In this document: one piece after another, positions 59,727-64,000 of the stretch
Layout: each line of letters starts with the position of its first letter
How positions within the stretch are numbered: position 1 is the stretch's first letter
Assembly: GCF_000876655.1 (NCBI RefSeq)
Contig: NZ_JYCN01000002.1
Span: forward strand, 20,352 to 84,351
Length of the DNA stretch: 64,000 nt
From: Arthrobacter sp. SPG23
GTDB taxonomy: Bacteria > Actinomycetota > Actinomycetes > Actinomycetales > Micrococcaceae
Reading direction: 5' to 3'
Made by a program: the position numbers and the translations under genes
The notes under the pieces: generated by a model
Database searches by the model: none
What the model was told of the DNA's origin: nothing
Seen by the model: the letters and a program-made list of their open reading frames with translations, nothing else

Positions 59727-61723
59727 CACCGCGACAGCTGACACCGCGAGGGCTGACTCTGCGGGAGCTGACGATCAGGCTGATCGTCCTGGCCACGGCC
59801 ATCCTCGGCCTGAACTACATCATTTGGCGCTGGATGGTCTCGATCAACTGGGACGCATGGTGGATCGCGGTTCCGCTGGTCCTGGCCGAGACCTACTCCC
59901 TGCTGGACTCACTGCTGTTCGGCGTCACCATGTGGCGGTACCGGCAGCGGGACACTGCGCCGCCACCGCCCGCCGGCCTGACCGTGGACGTGTTCATCAC
60001 CACCTACAACGAGCCGCTGGACCTCGTCATGGGAACGGCGCGGGCCGCCAGGAACATTGAGTACCCCCACAGGACCTGGATCCTCGACGACGGCAACCGC
60101 GCCGAACTGCGGGCCATCGCCGAAGCCGAAGGAATTGGCTGGATCACCCGCTCCGAGGACTGGGCCAACCGGCCGCGCCATGCGAAGGCCGGCAACCTGA
60201 ACAACGCGCTGCTCGCCACCGACGGCGAGTTCATGCTCATCCTGGATGCCGACCAAATGCCGGACCCGAAGATCCTTGACCATACGCTGGGCTACTTCAA
60301 TGACCGCAAGATGGCCTTGGTCCAGACTCCCCAGGTGTTCGTGAATGTGCCGCCCAATGATCCGCTGGGCAGCCAGGCGCCCCTGTTCTACGGCCCCATC
60401 CAGCAGGGCAAGGACGGCTGGAACGCCGCGTTCTTCTGCGGCTCCAACGCGATCATCCGCCGGGAAGCGCTGATGCAGCTGGGCGTGATGCGCTACGTTT
60501 CGGAAACGGAACTTGCCCTGAACAAGGCGCTCAAGACGGCGGACAAAGTGGTGGCCAAGGCGAGGCGCCAGCTTGGCCCCGGGCAGGAACGGCTGGCCGC
60601 GGCACTGAACACCGTGGCGGCTGACCTGCAGCAGGTCCGGCGTGAGCTCAGCGAGGGACAGGCCATTGCCGACGTCACGTACCGCTTCCAGGAGCGCGTG
60701 GACGCCGTGGCCCGGAACCTTGTGGCGGAAGACTTCGCGGCGCTGCATGCGGAGCTGAACTCCATTGAGGGGCTTTCCCGGACCATCGACGTCGACGGCT
60801 CCCTCGCCGTCGTCGACGACGTTGCGCTGGAAAGGCTTTCCCAGCGCGACTGGTCCCCGCTGGGAGCGGTGGAAACCGTGCGCGTCCTGATCGATTCCGT
60901 GAACGCCGAAAAGGCCGGCGAGGCGCAGGCCGTGATGCCGCTGGCCACCATCTCCGTTACCGAGGACATGGCCACGTGCATGCGGCTGCATTCCCTCGGC
61001 TGGGAGTCGGCCTACCACCACGAAAAGCTGGCCGACGGCCTGGCCCCCGAGGACCTCGACTCGATGCTGACGCAGCGGCTCCGGTGGGCCCAGGGCACCA
61101 TGCAGGTGATGTTCCGGGAGAATCCGCTGCTGCAAAAAGGGCTCAGCGTGGCCCAGAGGCTGATGTACCTCGCAACCATGTGGAGCTATTTGTCCGGGTT
61201 TGCCGCCGTGGCCTACATTGCTGCTCCTGTCATCTACCTGGTGCTCGGAATCCTGCCGGTGCAGTCGTTGAGCAACGAGTTCTTCCTCCGGCTCATCCCG
61301 TTCCTCGTGATCAACCAGATTCTGTTCATGGTGGTGGGACGCGGCGTCAAGACGTGGCGCGGCCAGCAGTACTCCCTGGCGCTTTTCCCCACCTGGATCA
61401 AGTCCGTCACGTCAGCGTTCGGGAACGTATTCCTGGGCCGGGACCTGGACTTCCGTGTCACCCCCAAGACGCTGCAGGAACGCAACCGGCTGCCGTGGCA
61501 CCTGGTCCGGCCGCAGCTGATTGCCATGGCTGTCCTTATCCTGGCTGCAGTTGCGGGCGTTATCCGCCTCCTGCTGGGCCAGGGAGATGTCCTGGGCAGT
61601 TCCGTCAACTTTGTGTGGATAGCCTTCGACCTGCTGATCTTCAGCGTGGTCATCGAAGCTGTCCGCTACCCCGGCTATGATGCCTGGCTGGACAGCAACA
61701 AAACGAAAGAGGTAAGTCGATGA
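59723..61723 (+). CDS. Cellulose synthase-like family 2 glycosyltransferase with an inserted helical domain
   Basis: 666-residue processive membrane GT2. Two N-terminal helices are followed by VFITTYNEPLDLV, ILDDGNR (D, near residue 121), ILDADQMPDP (DxD, near 174), ISVTEDMATC (TED, near 411), QRLRW (near 452), and at least four C-terminal helices. No PilZ domain is present, so c-di-GMP control by that route is absent. Between FFCGSNAIIRREALMQLG and TED lies an insert of about 150 residues (256-408), highly helical and charged, where relatives have about 15. ATGA joins it to the phosphatase and to the STAS gene. The polymer made is not known. Confidence 0.9.
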   Translation: MTPRQLTPRGLTLRELTIRLIVLATAILGLNYIIWRWMVSINWDAWWIAVPLVLAETYSLLDSLLFGVTMWRYRQRDTAPPPPAGLTVDVFITTYNEPLDLVMGTARAARNIEYPHRTWILDDGNRAELRAIAEAEGIGWITRSEDWANRPRHAKAGNLNNALLATDGEFMLILDADQMPDPKILDHTLGYFNDRKMALVQTPQVFVNVPPNDPLGSQAPLFYGPIQQGKDGWNAAFFCGSNAIIRREALMQLGVMRYVSETELALNKALKTADKVVAKARRQLGPGQERLAAALNTVAADLQQVRRELSEGQAIADVTYRFQERVDAVARNLVAEDFAALHAELNSIEGLSRTIDVDGSLAVVDDVALERLSQRDWSPLGAVETVRVLIDSVNAEKAGEAQAVMPLATISVTEDMATCMRLHSLGWESAYHHEKLADGLAPEDLDSMLTQRLRWAQGTMQVMFRENPLLQKGLSVAQRLMYLATMWSYLSGFAAVAYIAAPVIYLVLGILPVQSLSNEFFLRLIPFLVINQILFMVVGRGVKTWRGQQYSLALFPTWIKSVTSAFGNVFLGRDLDFRVTPKTLQERNRLPWHLVRPQLIAMAVLILAAVAGVIRLLLGQGDVLGSSVNFVWIAFDLLIFSVVIEAVRYPGYDAWLDSNKTKEVSR

Positions 61724-62049
61724 TCGAATTCACCAATGAGACACTGGCCAACGGCGTGGGCGTGATCCGTCCGGTGGGGAGGCTCAACATGGTCTCTGCG
61801 CCGCATCTCGGCGCCAACATTGACGCGCTCATCAGTGACGGTACAGTCCGGCTGGTGGTTGACCTGGCCGGCACCGACTTCATTGACTCGTCCGGCCTGG
61901 GCGCACTGATTACCGGCCTGAAGAAGACGCGGCAGGCCGGCGGAGACCTCCGGCTGGCCAACCCCACGGCGCAGATCACGGCGGTCCTGGAGATGACCAA
62001 CCTGAACAGGGTGCTGCAGCCGGTAGCCTCCGTGGACGGAGCCTATTGA
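61720..62049 (+). CDS. STAS domain anti-sigma factor antagonist-like protein
   Basis: 109-residue single STAS domain. It reads GVGVIRPVGRLNMVSAPHLG, then LVVDLAGTDFIDSSGLGALI, with Ser57 or Ser58 as the phosphorylation site, and GGDLRLANPTAQITAVLEMT. ATGA overlaps the GT2 gene and TGATG joins it to the kinase gene. It should be phosphorylated by the kinase and dephosphorylated by the SpoIIE-type phosphatase of the same operon. No sigma factor gene is nearby, so its free form may act on another target. Confidence 0.94.
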   Translation: MIEFTNETLANGVGVIRPVGRLNMVSAPHLGANIDALISDGTVRLVVDLAGTDFIDSSGLGALITGLKKTRQAGGDLRLANPTAQITAVLEMTNLNRVLQPVASVDGAY

Positions 62050-62480
62050 TGAGCAGCCAGTTCGGCCTGCGGGCCGCCGCGGTTCCCGAAAGCCTGGAGC
62101 TGATCCATGAGCTGCTGGAGGAAGTCTGGGTTGGCGAACCCGGGATTGAGCCCATGGACCGGATCCGGTTCGAGACGGCGCTCATCGAAGTGGCGTCCAA
62201 CATCATCGAGCATTCGCAGCCGGCCAGCACCGACCCCGTCCGGTTCGTCCTGGCGGTCGAATGCGAACCGGAGCGGCTGTATGCCGAATTCACGGACAAC
62301 GCCCGGCCTGCCGGCATTGACCTGGGGGCGGCCGAACTGCCCGACGACATGTCCGGGAGCGGCCGCGGACTGGCGCTGGCCAAGGTGGCCCTGGACCAGT
62401 TTTCCTATGCCAAGGAGGACAAGGGCAACCGCTGGACCCTGCTCTGCCGCCGCAAGTCAGCAGCCACGGCCACGCGTTAG
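62049..62480 (+). CDS. RsbW-like ATP-binding protein (HATPase_c serine kinase)
   Basis: 143-residue GHKL-fold kinase/anti-sigma-type protein. The N box is FETALIEVASNIIEHSQ (E and N bind magnesium), the G1 region is EFTDNARPAGID, and the G2 region is GSGRGLALAKVALDQFSY. The ATG at 62049 overlaps the STAS stop (TGATG); a TTG at 62046 is in frame. It is the last gene of the operon. It likely binds and phosphorylates the STAS protein. Confidence 0.93.
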   Translation: MSSQFGLRAAAVPESLELIHELLEEVWVGEPGIEPMDRIRFETALIEVASNIIEHSQPASTDPVRFVLAVECEPERLYAEFTDNARPAGIDLGAAELPDDMSGSGRGLALAKVALDQFSYAKEDKGNRWTLLCRRKSAATATR

Positions 62481-62538
62481 TTCATCTCGGCGCTGGCTGG
62501 GAGGGGCGCCAGGGGCAACTGGCTATTAGGCTTCTGCC

Positions 62539-63315
62539 ATGACCGAACAAGTTCCCGGAACCACAGCCCTGATCACCGGCGCCACCGCGGGCCTTGGCGC
62601 CGAGTTTGCCCGCCAGCTCGCCGAGCAGGGCCACCATGTGGTGCTTGTTGCGCGGGACGCGGAGCGGCTGCGGGCCGCCGCGCATGAACTGGAGAACAAC
62701 TACAGCATCACTGTTGAGGTGCTGTCCGCGGACCTGACGGACGACGCCGGGGTGGCCGCCGTCGTCGAACGCCTTTCCGACCCGGTGCGTCCGGTGGAGA
62801 TCCTGGTCAACAACGCCGGGATCGGCCTGCTGAAGCCCTTCGACCAGAACAGCCTGGACGAGGAACGCAGGCACCTCCGGCTGCATGTCCAGACGCCCAT
62901 GGAACTGTGCCACGCGGCGTTGCAGGGAATGCTGGCGCGCCACTCGGGCAGGATCATCAACGTGGCCAGCGTTGCGGCCTTCGCCAACCGCGGGAGTTAC
63001 TCGGCGGCGAAAGCGTGGCAGGTGACGTTCAGCCGCTGGGCCAACCTGGCCTATGCCGGGAGCGGCGTGAAGGTGACTGCGGTGTGCCCCGGTTTCACCC
63101 ACACCGAATTCCACGAACGCATGGGCATGGACAAGACCGTGGCCCCGCGCTGGCTGTGGCTGCACGCCGATCGGGTAGTCCGCGAGGGACTGGCGGACAA
63201 CGAACGCGGCCGCGCGGTTTCCATCCCCACGAAGCGGTACAAAATGGTCGCAGCCGCCTCAAGGATGCTGCCCGCGCGGTTCACGTCGGGGCCTCCGCGG
63301 CGGCCGGCGAAGTAG
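62539..63315 (+). CDS. SDR family NAD(P)-dependent oxidoreductase
   Basis: 258-residue short-chain dehydrogenase. The cofactor motif is TALITGATAGLGAEFARQLAE near residue 7, NNAGIGLL follows near 92, and the catalytic set is S in INVASVAAF with Y and K in SYSAAKAW near 154-158. PGFTHTEFHERMG is typical of the DltE-like/YqjQ branch. It begins 58 bp after the kinase gene and may be read through from it. The substrate is unknown. Confidence 0.93.
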   Translation: MTEQVPGTTALITGATAGLGAEFARQLAEQGHHVVLVARDAERLRAAAHELENNYSITVEVLSADLTDDAGVAAVVERLSDPVRPVEILVNNAGIGLLKPFDQNSLDEERRHLRLHVQTPMELCHAALQGMLARHSGRIINVASVAAFANRGSYSAAKAWQVTFSRWANLAYAGSGVKVTAVCPGFTHTEFHERMGMDKTVAPRWLWLHADRVVREGLADNERGRAVSIPTKRYKMVAAASRMLPARFTSGPPRRPAK

Positions 63316-63630
63316 CTGCCCGCCTAGACGATATGAAGTGGAACGGTTCCTGCCCGTCAGGGCAACGGTCCATTATCGCCGGACGGTCCTGGCAGCGCCA
63401 GCTTCCTGTGATTTGCCGCCTATTGGGGTAGAGGGAGGCGCTGCAGGACTTGTTCCCGGCGGTGATGTCCCTTATCCCGGACGGGCAGGGTCAGGACGAG
63501 GACAAGGACGAGGGGGCCGGGGCCTTCTGTTTCACAGGGTCCGTGGGTTGCCGTTGGCGGCTCCCTTGGCCTGTCGGCTTGTCGGGGGTGCAATGGTAGT
63601 GCCACATGTGAAGTTTGGGAGGTCCCGGCT
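63316..63630. other. Gap without a recognised gene before the transposase
   Basis: 315 bp between the SDR stop and the transposase start. Open frames are present on both strands but look like GC-rich shadows. The region probably contains the left end of the IS110-family element and the SDR terminator; I could not fix the element boundary. Confidence 0.5.
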
Positions 63631-64000
63631 ATGTTTGAGCATACTTTCATTGGTCTGGATGTTCACGCAGTGAACGTCGTGGGCCATGCACTGAACCCCG
63701 CCACCGGTGAAATTAGCAACCACACGATGGCCTCAGATCCTGCGCTGGTGCTGGAGTGGCTCGGCCGGTTCACCCCGCCGCTCAAGGTCGTCTACGAATC
63801 GGGCCCGAGCGGGTTCGTCCTGGCCAGGTACCTGCGCGCCGCGGGCATCAACTGCGTCGTTGCGGCGTCCTCGAAACTGCTCCGTGCTCCCGGGGACCGG
63901 ATCAAAACTGATCGGCGTGACGCCCGGGTGCTGGCCGAAATGCTCGCGGTCGGCTCAGTCACCGAAGTGCGGATCCCGGACCCGGACGAGGAAGCGCTGC
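63631..64000 (+). CDS. IS110 family transposase (5' part only)
   Basis: The first 123 codons of a DEDD-type transposase: FIGLDVHAVNVVGHAL (first D), VYESGPSGFVLARYLRAAG (E), and GDRIKTDRRDARVLAEML (D-D), the signature of the IS110/IS1111 group. GGGAGGTCCCGGCT precedes the ATG. The reading frame is open to the window end, so nothing suggests inactivation. The C-terminal serine-containing transposase_20 domain lies outside. Confidence 0.9.
   Translation, partial: MFEHTFIGLDVHAVNVVGHALNPATGEISNHTMASDPALVLEWLGRFTPPLKVVYESGPSGFVLARYLRAAGINCVVAASSKLLRAPGDRIKTDRRDARVLAEMLAVGSVTEVRIPDPDEEAL

Noticed and set aside
63338..63673. Possible 111-codon plus-strand gene before the transposase.
   Set aside because: It overlaps the transposase start in another frame, has no ribosome site and a shadow-like composition.

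Overview
The window comes from a high-GC actinobacterium. Gene content and style (DUF222/HNH endonuclease, dodecin, GlsB, a DppC-DppD-type fusion, many GTG/TTG starts, ATGA operon overlaps, the TCGACAGGCTCAACCACC intergenic inverted repeat) fit a soil Micrococcaceae member such as Arthrobacter or Pseudarthrobacter. The genus is an inference from gene style; no rRNA or tRNA gene is present to prove it.

Region 1 (1-8558): a sugar or glycoside utilisation operon on the minus strand. It holds a CUT1-type binding protein, two permeases, a Gfo/Idh/MocA dehydrogenase, a TIM-barrel isomerase-like protein, ThuA and a second Gfo/Idh/MocA gene cut by the window edge. A divergent LacI-family repressor faces it, and two copies of the palindrome CGAAATGTTTCG lie in the shared promoter region.

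Region 2 (8563-30260): the most interesting part, a predicted flavonol-glycoside (rutin-like) catabolic island. It has a GH1 beta-glucosidase, a peptide-type ABC transporter, two GH78 alpha-L-rhamnosidases, three alpha/beta hydrolases, a VOC protein, an FAH-family protein, a flavin-dependent aromatic monooxygenase, a DUF3500 protein and a bicupin quercetinase. Five copies of a 15-bp imperfect palindrome (TTYCAWTGRNTGRAA) lie 69-116 bp before five transcription units, defining a regulon whose regulator is not in the window. The island is also rich in 15-bp tandem duplications, several of which contain stop codons.

Region 3 (30288-34552): DUF222/HNH endonuclease, cupin, carboxymuconolactone decarboxylase-like protein, a remnant of a zinc alcohol dehydrogenase and an intact one.

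Region 4 (34553-48034): a secreted multi-domain alpha-amylase with X25-like repeats, a PrmC-like methyltransferase, a glycosyltransferase with a glycogen-debranching-like protein, stress membrane proteins, three aldo/keto reductases with a frameshifted epimerase remnant, an XRE regulator, a small unknown protein and dodecin.

Region 5 (48197-55241): GDSL hydrolase, a CsoR-family regulator with CstR-like Cys/Gly/Cys ligand positions, and a GntR-controlled acid-sugar operon (DUF1537 kinase, dehydrogenase, GntP permease, class II aldolase).

Region 6 (55284-64000): DUF1304, acyltransferase and GNAT genes. They are followed by a tight operon of GAF-SpoIIE phosphatase, cellulose-synthase-like GT2, STAS protein and HATPase kinase, which looks like a partner-switching system wired to polysaccharide synthesis. 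An SDR gene and the start of an IS110-family transposase close the window.
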